A stretch of DNA of 64,000 nucleotides, taken from NCBI RefSeq assembly GCF_000208745.1, contig NC_030856.1, forward strand, positions 4,512,241 through 4,576,240, given 5' to 3'. The position numbers and the translations under genes are program-made. Below the pieces are notes generated by a model, which worked only from the letters and a program-made list of their open reading frames with translations, ran no database searches and was not told the origin of the DNA. Positions 36,201 through 47,745 of this stretch are shown piece after piece (positions within the stretch are counted from its first letter, which is position 1; every line of letters starts with the position of its first letter). This stretch comes from Theobroma cacao (lineage: Eukaryota > Streptophyta > Magnoliopsida > Malvales > Malvaceae).

Positions 36201-38135
36201 AATCTAAGGTACTCAAGCTTAAGTCAAATATCACTTTAGACAGCACAAATTGTCCAATCAATGCATTAAGAGCCCAGACAACCAAACTATGCTTTGAAAA
36301 AACATGCAAACATGCTACATGTTATGTTGCCTATGTATTTGCAATTGGCATTTGCTAGCAAACACAAAATTGAAGATCGTTAATAAGATAAATAACACTT
36401 CCTTAAAGACATGTTCACTAGATATAGCTCTAAAAAGTTCTCTGAATGTATTTACTCAGAGGTAAAAAATTCAACATTGGTGTCTTTCCAAATCATAATG
36501 TAATGTATTCCTAGTCTGAATCCAAGTTTAAGCAAGGGAATACAACATTGATGTTATCAGCATTTGCAGTCAGGTAAAATTAGACTTTTTCTAAAGGCAG
36601 CTGGGTCAAACATTCACAACCACATCAAACACTAACATGCATGTGCAATTACAAAGAAACTAGATTGACATCATCTGCTATGGAAAGATAGTCTGCAGCT
36701 CCTTTACAAAATGTAACTGACTCATGCTAACTAACAAACATGGGAAACTGAAATAAGATGAGTCACAAACCTCTCCAGACTGCAATATGAATGCAGCATG
36801 ATTGTGAGAAGCTGACACCTGCATCACATTAGCTGGAGGAGGGAAGTTAATCCTGGTAAATGCTACACATTGTGTTGTTTCAGGACCATGACCAAGGACA
36901 CCACACAAGCTGGAACCACAAGAGTACACTGATGAGTTGCTAATTAGCAATGTGTGATACCTTCCAGTTGTTATCTGCATCTGGTAAATCAAACTGATGA
37001 ATAAGTGTTGAGTAACCAGAACTCTATTGATGGCAACATAGCATCTATAAGAGGTGGAGGCAGAAGCAAAATTGATTTAACAATGCTATGGACATTAAAA
37101 AAGAGATAACTTTAAATAACAACTTTTCATATTTTCTTCTATAGTAGGCCTAATATTTTAAACTCATCTAAATTGCTTTTGGGTTCTTGTTGTGAGCTCA
37201 AAGAATACTATTTTTCTGCTATTCTAATGCAAAAAGAAAAACTCAAATGTTCCTGACCAAAATACTACTAACAACTATAACTCAATAACATAATTCAGCG
37301 TGATAAGCAAATCAAATAATATCATACCAGAAACAAAGTTTTCTAGCAAAAAGCATATGATAAGGAACTATCAAATAACCAATTGTTAAAGCAAGTAAAA
37401 ATGCAACCCAACTAAATACTGATTAATCCACTCTTAAAGCAGGGTAGAATTTGGCCTAATTTCAACTTAAGCATAAGTTAAGACTTCGTTGGGATGTTGC
37501 TTTTATTACATACTATTTGATATTTGTTTCCTGTTTCTTCAAAAATTCCTATAAAATCATATTTGATAACCAGTTAAAAGCATAATTACTCCATAGGAAA
37601 CTAAAACCAGGCATTTTATTATTCACAAAAACTTTAAATGCCTTCATACTAATATTTCCTTTTATATCCAAACGCGCCAAAAAAGCAAACCATAGAAGAA
37701 CAAACAGAATCTACGTCTGAACTAAATTCGAAACATTTATCAAGTTAACACACAAAAATTAAAGTTATTGAAAAAAGAAAAAGAAATAGTTACATTGCCT
37801 GCAGAGGTTTGGACCATATCCGACGACTGCTCCACTGATTGCAAAAACCTCAAAACTCTCTTCCAATTCCCATCACACCTGTCAAAAACCTCCCTTTGAC
37901 TACTCCAGCTCATTCCACTATAAACCTCATTCGTCGCGCACAGCTGAAACGCCGCCAGATCCACCAACGACCTGAATTTCGTCGGATAAATCCCGTGGCT
38001 CCCTCCGAATGTTCTCGAAGTCAACTCCAGCGACACCAGGTCAACGGCACTTAGCCGTTTGCCTGACGTTAGGATTTCCAAAATTAAATGCGACGGTAAT
38101 TCCTCTATCGAAAACAACCTACTCCGATCAGCCAT
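33245..38135 (-). CDS. F-box-like N-terminus fused to RCC1/UVR8-type beta-propeller repeats
   Basis: Six exons: 38135..37794, 36980..36771, 35468..35358, 34718..34350, 34265..34158 and 33586..33245. They give an open frame of 493 residues. All introns are GT-AG and phase 0, which supports the model. Residues 1-55 (FSIEELPSHLILEILTSG and KRLSAVDLVSLELTSRTF) read as an F-box-like motif. From about 117 to the end there are RCC1 repeats with the usual G-x-x-x-x-G-Q/V-LGHG signature: YSCGSSLCGVLGHG, FTCGDNSSFCCGHR, YTCGTNTHGQLGHG, YSFGSGSNFCLGHG, YTWGKGYCGALGHG and FGFGDNERAQLGHD. That makes a seven-bladed propeller likely. Annotation pipelines often call this group 'UVR8-like', but the UVR8 tryptophan cluster is not apparent, so I do not call it a photoreceptor. 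A role as an SCF substrate adaptor is inference. It shares an 848-base divergent promoter region with the TFIIIC gene. Confidence 0.88.
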
Positions 38136-38983
38136 TGAATAATTTAAAATAAAGAATTGAATTTTCTTTTTTGTTTTTTGCAATGGAAATGGAAGGGATT
38201 TAGGGTTTTGATTTAAAAAAAAATCAAATTTTGAGGCGAAATCTTAAGCAATTAAAGCAAATTATAAAAAAAGCATCGGAAGGGAGGAGGATTGAGAAAT
38301 TTAATCGCGATTGATGCTTTGATTGGAAACTAATCATCAGATGAGATGGATCTGATCACTCGATCACCGTTCAAAGTTTTTACTTTCAGAGAGAAAGAGA
38401 GGAGGTTTGGATTTTCATTGATCTGCCAAAGGAAATGTGAAAAAGGCATATAAAGGAAAAGATCAGTGAACTGAGGAGCTCTTTTTTTCTTTTTAATTTT
38501 ATTCACTTGGAGAAAATGATATTTGATTTGGTAGAGTCAGTCCTAAGATAACAACAAGAATAGAATTAATGAAATTTCAACACGTATGCAGAAGTTTCCT
38601 TCAGATTACGTGTCGGAGGCTGATTGCATAGATGACGACAAGTTAGCGGATCTACACAGTGCTTTCTCGTTTGCAGCAGAAAATCTATTGAAGTTTGTTC
38701 AGTTTTTGTCTTTGGTTGTGGATTCCACTAGTTTGTTCGTTCTCCCACGCTGTTCTGTCCGAAAAATTGAATCACACGTGGCGCTCTTAAACATCGCCAC
38801 CTGGAGAACATTAACCACCCCCTTTTTTACTCAGGCATTGCGCGCCCCCGCGTAAAATAATAAAACGCAGCGTTTTGAATCTTTGCAAACCCTAACCTCC
38901 ATGACCAACACAGCCCACAGTTATTGCTGCAACCAAATTCCGTCACTAATTCAAATTCATTTTTTTTTTGGTGGGTCATAGCA
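38136..38983. promoter_or_regulatory. divergent promoter region with two telo-boxes
   Basis: The RCC1-type gene starts leftwards at 38135 and the TFIIIC gene rightwards at 38984. A telo-box (TAGGGTTT, i.e. AAACCCTA for the leftward gene) is at 38201-38208, 66 bases before its ATG. Another, AAACCCTAA, is at 38887-38895 before the TFIIIC start, next to an AGCCCA site II-type word. No TATA box is clear on either side, as is common for housekeeping plant genes. The open frame at 38586-38855 has no recognisable features. Confidence 0.5.
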
Positions 38984-41233
38984 ATGGAGGAAAATAAGAA
39001 GGCTGATGGCCTTGAAGAGGAAGGGGGAGAGTCAGAGTATGTATTGCTTGATCTTGATGCTGTTTCTGGGCAGATAGACATTCCTCCAAACGCACCTTAC
39101 ACTCTCTCAGTAGGCTCCGAATCTCATGTTATTTAATTTCTGAAGTTTTTTAAATTTTGGGATTTTTGGGATATATGGGATAGAAGAAGCTTTACCTTAG
39201 ATCATGTCTACCCTAAAAGAATAGTAGTGTTCTTACTGCTGCTTTAATTATGGAGGAGTTTATACCAACTTGTGTGTATTTATGTGTATGTGTGCCTTGT
39301 GTTAGTTGTTGGATGAAATAGAGTTTAGCCTGTTTATGCTTTGGTCCTTTGATTGGAGCTCTGCTGCAGTTGAATTTTCATTTAGTTTGATAGCAATGCA
39401 TTACTGTAGCTTTTGATGATCTGTTTAGAAGTGTGCCTTCACCTTAGATGTTGCCTACCTTCTTACACTCTTGGTCTACCCTTTCCATATCCTACTTCTC
39501 ACTCTCCGAACTCCATGAAGTATTTCTTGTCTGGAAATCTTTGTTTGCTTGATGAACTAGTATTTTGTTGTCAGTTTTGTATACGATTTCATTTTTGTTT
39601 TTATTTTACGATATTGTGATTATCAGGTTATTATGAATTTCAGGGTCTTGATACGACGAATCCAATATTAATCATAGATGAAAAAGTGAAGCTGGTGAGT
39701 TCTTAGCTCACAAAACTCTAGTCTTTACCTTGAGCAAGAAAGGTTCTGGGTTATTTATGTTTTGAAAGTTTTATTTCCTTTCAGGATTACCATTTTACCC
39801 AACAACTAGGGACTATGATTTTATTTTTTTATTTAAGTTTCTATATCTAGAAATTCTATTGGTCTATGAAAATTTCAAGTAGTGCATGGGAAGGATGTAA
39901 AGAATTCAGAAAACCATCCACTGAATCTGATATTTGCACATAAAATGGAAGATATTCTTTATAGGTTCTTTTCCAAAGCATTCACATTCAAGATTCTAGC
40001 TGCCAGGCACTTTCTCCTCCTCTTATTTCTTAAGCAAATCTGTCAAACTCACCCCTTTACAAATTTCTTGCAGTAGTTTGTATGTCCCCAATAGGCTTCA
40101 GCTATTCCTCTTATTTTTTACCCCATGGTTTGAACTTTAATAAACACCTAATGATTGCTGGGATCAGAAAGTTTTTACTTAATGAAAACTTTTGTCTTCT
40201 TAGTTAGTACTTTTTGCATTTTACTTAATGAAACTTTTATCTTCTGAGTACTTTTTCTGATTTCCAGATTGGAGAATATGAAGAAACAATTGGGACCTGC
40301 CTTGTCTTCTCTGAAGATGGTAAACAACTTTTCGTAACATAATCCTTTATAATGGGGGCTAGACCAATAAATTTTAAATAATGAACTAATTTGCTAGCTT
40401 GACTAGGATGTGGTTAATTGTCATCCATTCTCTCTCTCTCTCTCTCTCTCTGTGTTGTTATTATTTTACATGCTCATGCGTACGAGAATTGGAAGTTAAA
40501 GTTTCCTTTTATTAGTTTTCATATAATAGTAAACAAAAAAAGCATGGAAGAATTAACTATGTGAGATCTTAAAACTGGAATTGATTTTCCGATTACCATT
40601 TTTGTTTTCATAAGGATTTTTTTTTGTTTCCTTCTACGTGTTTTGTATGTCTTAGGTGCACAGATTCCAAAAGTTTTTTATTTTTCTATGAAATTGCTGC
40701 ATTGAATTTGAGGTTAAGTTGAGTCTCTAGCTTTTAGTTTTGTTGAAAATTTTATGCCTAGGGAGCTTATGAGCTGGGACGGACATGAAATTATTGGCAT
40801 GTACTTTCCTGTCCTAAGTTTTATCTATGTGTCATTCCCTGCTCAAGCTTAGATTAGTTTACTGATAAGGCGTAGGGTTGGTTTATTAATATTGGTACTT
40901 TTTTATTTTGTTTATATCCTGTTCCAATTGCATATCAAGATTGCTGGGGAAGTTGCTTCTGTGATTTTCTCACTCGCTTTTCTGTTTATTACTGCACAAA
41001 TTAAGAATTTGTTGTACCAATTATTCTTTGCAGAACCTTCCCCTGTAGCTCATGAAGAGACAGGTCCATCAGAAGCAAATCTCTTCTCAGGAAAATATAT
41101 AATTGATCCAAATCAAGCTCCAAGAAAGCAAGTAAAACCAGTTGCCCAACTTCACAAGATTCTAAAGTTTCGACTGTTACTAGATGATGACGCCCAAGAT
41201 GAAACAAAATCGCCAACTAATTCAAATTCATAA
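38984..41233 (+). CDS. GTF3C6: general transcription factor 3C polypeptide 6-like (TFIIIC subunit)
   Basis: Four exons, 38984..39109, 39644..39694, 40268..40319 and 41034..41233, give 142 residues with consistent GT-AG borders. The start MEENKKADGLEEEGG is acidic. The core reads YVLLDLDAVSGQIDIPPNAP, then GLDTTNPILIIDEKVKL and IGEYEETIGTCLVFSED. This is the TFIIIC subunit 6 (tau55-related) signature, a small triple-barrel-type domain. After a linker the C-terminal part (KYIIDPNQAPRKQVKPVAQL, HKILKFRLL) matches the plant family's conserved tail. In the TFIIIC complex this subunit helps recognise the A and B boxes of tRNA genes so that RNA polymerase III can be recruited. Plant members are about 130-180 residues, so the model is complete. 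Confidence 0.87.
40429..40452. repeat. (TC)n microsatellite in TFIIIC intron 3
   Basis: A run of about 11 TC units lies within the intron between 40319 and 41034. Confidence 0.9.
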
Positions 41234-42520
41234 ATGGCAAACTCTAATTTGTAGTCACTGTTTAATGTACTTTGTTAATTGTGAAAGTTATTTTAATGTA
41301 ATTCAAGCATAGTTATGCTCTGCATTTTCCCATACCGCTGTGTGGTACCTAGAGTTCTGTAATATTGCTACTTCTTGGCCGAATTGTAAAGGAGAGCTGT
41401 GATTGGAAGTTGGTGGTCAATACAGATTCTTTGTAAATGTTTTTAATCAAATGCGAGGAGGACATTGCCAGGAGTTTGGACCTTATTCTATATGTAAATT
41501 CTGATATCATCTGTTCTTTTAGAACCCAAACTTTCAACCATGTCTGAAAAAATAAATTCCTTACAGTTTTTATGGCTAGCATTTCATGATTGAATCATGA
41601 CTTAAAAACAATAACGTAACTGGAATTTGACAGATTATGGAAGCTGGAAAGTGTCAAATGTGCGAGCCCTTGCTGTTGAATTCCATCACAGACTGATGAC
41701 TCATAATTTTGGTCATTTCTCTTGCTTTTCTTTGCACTTTATCTTCTTCATTCCACCCTCTTTTTCCTCGAGTGAATATCAATCAAGATGCTAACAACCA
41801 TTTGCATATACTTGTACCAGTAGTTGATTCACTGCTTGTTTGCTCCATACACTTGTTCTTAACAGGGTTCTATAGTTAGTAAGGGAGTTTGCTTCTGTTA
41901 CCTGTTGGGTCTTTTTTTTTTTTTTCCTATTCAAGGTCTTGCAGAAGCATCAGCCGGTCTAAGAGCACAAGGAAGGTCCTATTACTTCTGGTATTCTATT
42001 TCTTTTTATGCTCATAATGCGGAAGAAAGTGTGCTTATTCTGCTTCATGATTGTCGTGATTTGCTTTCTCTTCTCTGTCTGAGTTATGCTATTCCTTTTC
42101 CTCTGTTTCAGTTATAACTTGGTTAATTTTCTGATTCGTTAGTAACATGAATATTATGATCATATGTGCTTAATCTGATACAAATCATTTAGCTAAGGAC
42201 AACCCAAAGATATTAATGAATGTAGAACTTCATTTGGGAGTTGGAATCTGCAGATTGGCTGGCCTTCAAGAGCTTAAACTTTCCTTTAGTACTGTCGATT
42301 GGTATTCAGATGGAACCAATTTCACTCGGTGTAACTAAGCCACTTGGGCTTTCCCACATGAAATACCCAAAAACCGTGGGGAGAAAACATGGGCAGATAA
42401 TAAAAGTGGAACAAAGTAGTTGACTTTTGACTCTGCAAGTGCCAAAAATTTTAACATAAACAATAAATAAGGCAAATGGAATCCACCCCTACCCTTCAAT
42501 TTGCTTTAAGTTTTCTTCAT
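41234..42520. other. 3' flank of the TFIIIC gene and unassigned spacer
   Basis: The first few hundred bases are probably 3' UTR. Further on, frames at 41905-42117 (GLAEASAGLRAQGRSYYFW) and 42241-42423 are open but match nothing I recognise. They could be fragments of a gene split by the adjacent LTR insertion. Confidence 0.3.
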
Positions 42521-42525
42521 GACAG

Positions 42526-45250
42526 TGTAATACCCTTCACAAAGTATTTATTATAAAAAAAAAATTAAATTAAAATTATTAAGTTATAGTTTTATAAAGA
42601 TAATAAGTAAATATTATTTTAGTATTTTATTTATTTACAATTATGACTTTGGGTGTCTTAATAATTAAAAAAATAGAAGAATGAGTCTTTAAGTAAAAGA
42701 AGAAGTTTAATTAAGTCAGTTTTATTATCACGTTTAAGTTAGTGGAATTAAGGTCAGTTTATTTATCCATTTAAGTTAGTGGGGTTAGGTAGTTTATAAG
42801 TTTTAAAAGAACAGACAACAACTTACGTTAGTTCATTTATCAGATTCAAACAACAGACAGTCAGAAAGGCTTAATATCAGGGAAGAAGAAAGACAGAGGA
42901 GAGGGAAAGAGATTGCTGATTAAGGTATGTTTGGGAATTATATTTTCATAATTTGGGTACAAAAACCCTAAATTAGATATATTTTCTTTTTTTTTTATTT
43001 AATTCGGTACTTTTCTGATGACTTTCCGGTAGCATGATGGGTACCAATGGAAAGGCCTTGAAAAGATCTTTCCAATGGTTTTTGTAGCATCTTGTTTGGC
43101 CTTATGGTTAGGAATATATGAATTTTTGAAGTTAATTAGAAATCTGGTTTTCAACAGTTTTGACAGCCCGACTTTGGGTCACCGGAACTCCATATTCCGG
43201 TGACGTTTTTGGTCGTTTCTTTGAGGGCTTTTGAAGTATGAAATTAGATGTTTAATTTGGCGTCAATAGCTCAATTATAGGCTTCCTGTGTTAAGAGAAT
43301 TGGAGCCTCAAAGTAGGCTCATTGATACTGGAAACCCAGAAATCTGGGTATTTCTGTGATGATTTCTTGGATTTTGGCTTTCGAAACTTAGGAATCTTGT
43401 GGTCTTTTTAATCTAAACAAATTTTGGTCTTGTAGTATGATATGCATACTTTAAATTGGTGTTGATTTCATCACTGGAAATAATTCGGGTTAAGAGTTAT
43501 AAGAGTTCAAAGTAGGCCAAATGGCCATTTAGATTCTGAAAATTTCAGAAAACAGAAAATTTCTTTTTTTTAAATTTGTTTTAAAATTTGATTTTAATTA
43601 TTATGTGATAAATTCTATTGTAAATTTCATAAATATTGGATATGTGATTTCTACTGTATTTTTATGTTAAGAAGTGTGTATCTTTATATTTTATAAATTT
43701 ATTTCTTAAATTAGTAAATTTTATAAAAATATCAAAAATTAAGGATAAAAATTATAAATATGATTTTTTTATGAATGAAATTAGTGTTATCTTTCTATCA
43801 AAAATTAAATCGTTACTATTTTATGATTTAAGTTTAATTCTCAACCTTATTGGAAATTTTATTTAATTCAAAAATATAAATAATAAATAAGTATATNAAA
43901 AGTTCAAAAATTGTAATAGGAGTCGCTACACACCCTAAGTGCTTATGATGGTCAACGAAAAGTCGCCTTGTAGGATCTGTTTGCAAATTTAGTTCTGATT
44001 TTTGTGTTTCTCGAAATACTAGGCTACTAAGAGGATTTTCGGATTTGCTACTTGAAAGTAAAATTTACGAGATCATGTAAGTGACTGATATCCCTTCGGT
44101 GTTTTCACACCTTAAAAATTAGCTTCAATATGAATTTGTACATGAGATATAATATTTTGTCCTATGATTTATTAAAAATCGGGTTAAGCATGCAAAAATG
44201 TATATGTATATGAGTTTATATGTTGGATTTAGAATGTGGTTTATGCAAAACGTGATTTCTGAATTGGAAATTTGTTCATGACTTGGTATAATGTATACGT
44301 ATATGTTTTCGCGAATATAAACATAAATATTTAGTTTGAAACGAATATGTTTTTGAGGTGTATGAGATATGCTTGAGAAATTTAATACACTGTTTTATGA
44401 ACTTTGGGTAATCTAAAAATATATATTTCTATTTTGTCTCCTAGTATGGCTATGCTCTGACCCTGCCAATGGAGGTTAAATGTTGGCCATGTCGACATGT
44501 ACTCTGTGATTAGAGATCGATCTCCCAACCGTACCACCAGTTACAGAATAGTGGTATCTGTGATATCTGTTCAATGCAGCCAATGGTTGCTTCTTCTGAC
44601 CCATGCCACTGGGGTTAATTGTGGTTCTATTTCTGACCTATGCCACAAGGGTTAAGTGTGGTCGTAGCATGTTACAGGAGACCATTAAAAGTTAAATATG
44701 GTGAATATATTTGTTCTGTTATTTGAATGCGCAAATTTTGAAGTATGTGATTCCAAATAAGATTACCCAATATTTTGTCTTGGCATTTGTAAATGATATT
44801 TTGCCCTAAATGTTTTAAGTATGCTTAATCCGGCTGAAGGGATGTTAGTTATTTGCTGAGTAGTTGGACTCACCCCTACCTTCAAATTTTGTTCAGGTTG
44901 TGATTTGGTCAACCACGCGGGAACTTTGGGGGGTGATGTTTAATTTAGTAGCACTTAAATTATCTATGATTTATTTAAATATTATGAACATCGTACTATC
45001 TTAATTAGTATTCAGACTTTTATCTTGACTCAGTAGCTTTATGGTTTTAGAGATTTAATTTTGAATATTGTCAAATTATGATATTTGGAAATTCTGTCAA
45101 CAGATATAGTTTATAAATCACTAAATTCTTCAGGTATATTAGTCTCTTTTAGTAATGATTTAAGATATATATTTTAGAGCCTTGCATGTCTGTGGGATTA
45201 TATCTTACAGGTATGCGGCGTCTGTCATGTCTCGGGTCTGGGGCGTGATA
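42526..45250. mobile_element. probable solo LTR (2725 bp) with 5-bp target duplication GACAG
   Basis: The element begins TGTAATACCCTTCAC and ends GGTCTGGGGCGTGATA. It is directly flanked by GACAG on both sides (42521-42525 and 45251-45255). A TG start, a near-CA (TA) end and a perfect 5-base duplication fit an LTR. No tRNA primer site, gag/pol frame or second LTR is present, so recombination to a solo LTR is the simplest reading. The interior is AT-rich and contains diverged short direct repeats of the form ctgacc(c/t)(a/t)tgccac around 44455-44660. One base (43897) is undetermined. A non-autonomous DNA element with imperfect inverted ends is the less likely alternative. Orientation (TG to TA) is as given. 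Confidence 0.65.
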
Positions 45251-45255
45251 GACAG

Positions 45256-46308
45256 TTTCCATGAAATTGACCATGTAGGTTATTTCCCTTCTCCTGGTTG
45301 TGAACCTTCCCTGGTACCTCCCTTGTTTGTTCTTGGTATTTCTTCCTTCTATCCTTTTTATTTGCTCCACAGTCTATACACCTTGTCTAGCATAATTCTA
45401 CCGCTGGCAAGGTGATTGCTTCTTTTTATTAGCTCGGTTTTTTCTTCACTGCCTTACAGAAGGTAACTTTAATTTCTAATACTCTTTCTTTTGACTCTTA
45501 AATCATGAGAGATTTCATGCATGCCATGAAATATTTTTCTGCTCTTTTCTGCTAATACTTTCTCAGCTTTACTATGATCTTGACGAGTCTTGACGTTGAT
45601 AGTTGTTGATTTTGGTTATTAACTTGTTTGAAATATTTTTTGGATGCTTCATGCTCAAGATGCATGAATATTTAGATCAAGCACTTAGATAAGGCAGGAT
45701 TAAGAACTGCAAAACCCAACTAATCTGGTAGAGCTTACTTTTTAGATGAGGAACTAAAGTCAACAAAATAAGCAGTTTGAACTGAAGTAGCTGGAACTTT
45801 ATCGAAAGGGGTTCTTAAGGGAGCTCTTTAGAGTCTGTTTCTACTTTTGAAATTCTGTTTTGTTATTACAATTAGTTATACTTATAGCTGCAAATTGATG
45901 AGTAAATTTCAAATTGTTGCAGGTATCCAGATATTTTCTCAGGAGTCCAGACATACCTCTATATCTCTATCCAAATTGTGTTAAAATGAGTAAAGCATTA
46001 AAAAGTTTCATGCATGTGGAAATTTTGGTTATGAATGTTGACTATTATGGACTTGTCAGAAAGTTTGTTTTTGTTTCTTTTACTGTTTTTTGCAACATTG
46101 GCCTTGGATTTATGAGAGAATGAAGAATTTGTTGCTAAAGTGACAAAAGCCTGGAGCTCAGAATTAGAAATCGTACTAAATTCTGAGGAATAGCCAACTT
46201 GTTTACCAATTATAGGCTTCTTAAACTATCTGTTTACTGCATGATTTCTTTTAAAGTTTACATTGTCATGACAAAGCATTCTAATGCCGTGTATTGGGTG
46301 TTATGCAG
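45256..46308. other. spacer between the solo LTR and the first NBS-LRR relic
   Basis: No gene was recognised. The last ~400 bases may be an intron or promoter of the original resistance gene, since an acceptor-like TTATGCAG stands at 46301-46308 directly before coiled-coil coding sequence. Confidence 0.3.
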
Positions 46309-47745
46309 GGACTTAACTGAACAAGTGGGAAAAATTTTTGAAGTTGCATATACTATATGGAGTATAATTGGAAAGCCCTGGGATTTCCCTGGAGGCTTTG
46401 ATCAGAATTTAAAACATATGAAGTGAAAAAGGGATGCGCTAAATGGTCAGAAGGAAGACACGACATCAAGAATTAAAGCAGAGCTGCATCCGAGAAAGAA
46501 AGTCAAGAAAGAAGTTGAGCTGTGGGTGGAAAATGCTGAAAGGATAAATGTCGAAATACAGAACCTAGAATCTGAAGTTGAAGCTGGCAGCTTTCTCTCA
46601 TGCGGATTCCTTGGAAAGAATGTTCGTAAGAAGATAGAAGAAGTTGAAGAACTTCTTGAAAAGGGCAGATTTTCTGATGGCTTAGTTGTTGATGATCCTT
46701 CATGGACTGGACAGGTGTTTCCAACGCCAAGTTTAGTTGGTGAAACAATAAAACTTAAGAAGGATGAAATTTTGGGATACCTGATGAATAATGAGGTTGT
46801 AAAGATTGGAGTTCATGGAATGCCAGGAGTGGGGAAAACAAGTGTCATGAAGCTTGTCAACAATGAACTCCTAAACGATGCAGACAACTTTAATATTGTA
46901 GTATGGGTTACTGTGTCAGGAGAAAGAAGTGTTGTTGTACTACAGAATAAGATTGCACGGGCAATGGGTGCTGTTATTTCTGAAGATGAAGATGAAACAA
47001 TAAGAGCTGGGATACTATCTGAAATATTGGGTCAAAAGGGCAGGTATGTGTTAATCTTAGATGATGTACGGGAGCATTTTTCTCTCGAGGAAGTTGGAAT
47101 TCCTGAGCCATCTGCAAGTAATGGGAGTAAATTAGTGCTAACAACCCGATCATTGGATGTATGTCGACGCATGGATTGTCAAGAAATAAAATGGAAACAC
47201 TTCCTGAAGCAGATGCGTGGAGATTGTTCTTGGAAAAAGTTGGTCCAGATTTAATGAATATTGCAGATTTAGTGCCAGTTGCAAGATCTGTTGCTCAGCA
47301 TTGTGCTGGTTTGCCACTGGCAATAATTGCAGTTGCTAGTAGCATGAAAGCTGAATATAGCCTTCCTATATGGAGGAACGCATTCAATGAATTGAATAGG
47401 AATGTCCAGAGTGTCAATGGAGATGTTAAAGACATGGTGATTCAGAAATTGAGATTCAGCTATGATCGTTTGAACGATCCAAAAATTCAGGAATGTTTCC
47501 TCATTTGTGCAGCATATCCTGAAGATTCTGGCATCCATAAGGAGCATCTGATAAGGAACTGGATTAGAGGGCGATTAGTGGATGATATGGGTGACATGCA
47601 AGCAAACTTAGACAGAGGCCAGGCTATCCTAAGAAAACTTGTTGACAATTGCTTGTTAGAAGATGTTGGGAATGGAACAGTGAAAATGCATGATCTTGTA
47701 AGAGATATGGCATTGCGTATCCAACATCAGCTTTATTCCTCATAA
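46309..47745 (+). pseudogene. truncated CC-NB-ARC resistance-gene relic (RPS2/RPS5-like class)
   Basis: From 46310 the frame encodes part of a coiled coil (DLTEQVGKIFEVAYTIW). It is cut by a TGA at 46424-46426 and continues in the same frame (SRIKAELHPRKKVKKEVELW). The NB-ARC motifs follow in order: P-loop GMPGVGKTSVMK (about 46818), RNBS-A FNIVVWVTVSG, kinase-2 YVLILDDV, RNBS-B KLVLTTRS, GLPLAI, an RNBS-D-like CFLICAAYPED and MHDLVRDMAL. One missing base near 47188 in an AAAATGG context shifts the frame between RNBS-B and the region leading to GLPL. The reading ends at 47745 shortly after the MHD motif, so all leucine-rich repeats are absent. Kinase-2 lacks the usual final tryptophan (DDVREH). 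Family members sense pathogen effectors in the cytoplasm and trigger cell death, but this copy cannot make a full receptor. A translated fragment starting at 46526 (NB only) remains possible. Confidence 0.85.
46812..46850 (+). promoter_or_regulatory. candidate miR482/miR2118-family target site in the P-loop
   Basis: The bases coding for GMPGVGKTS (GGAATGCCAGGAGTGGGGAA) correspond to the region that the miR482/2118 superfamily is known to cleave in plant NBS-LRR transcripts. The equivalent segment in the later copy is near 60066-60100. The site is inferred from position. I did not compute pairing. Confidence 0.35.

Noticed and set aside
33245..38135. calling the RCC1 gene a UV-B photoreceptor (UVR8)
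   Set aside because: The propeller repeats are present, but the tryptophan-rich motif of UVR8 is not seen and an F-box-like N-terminus is. Only the fold is shared.
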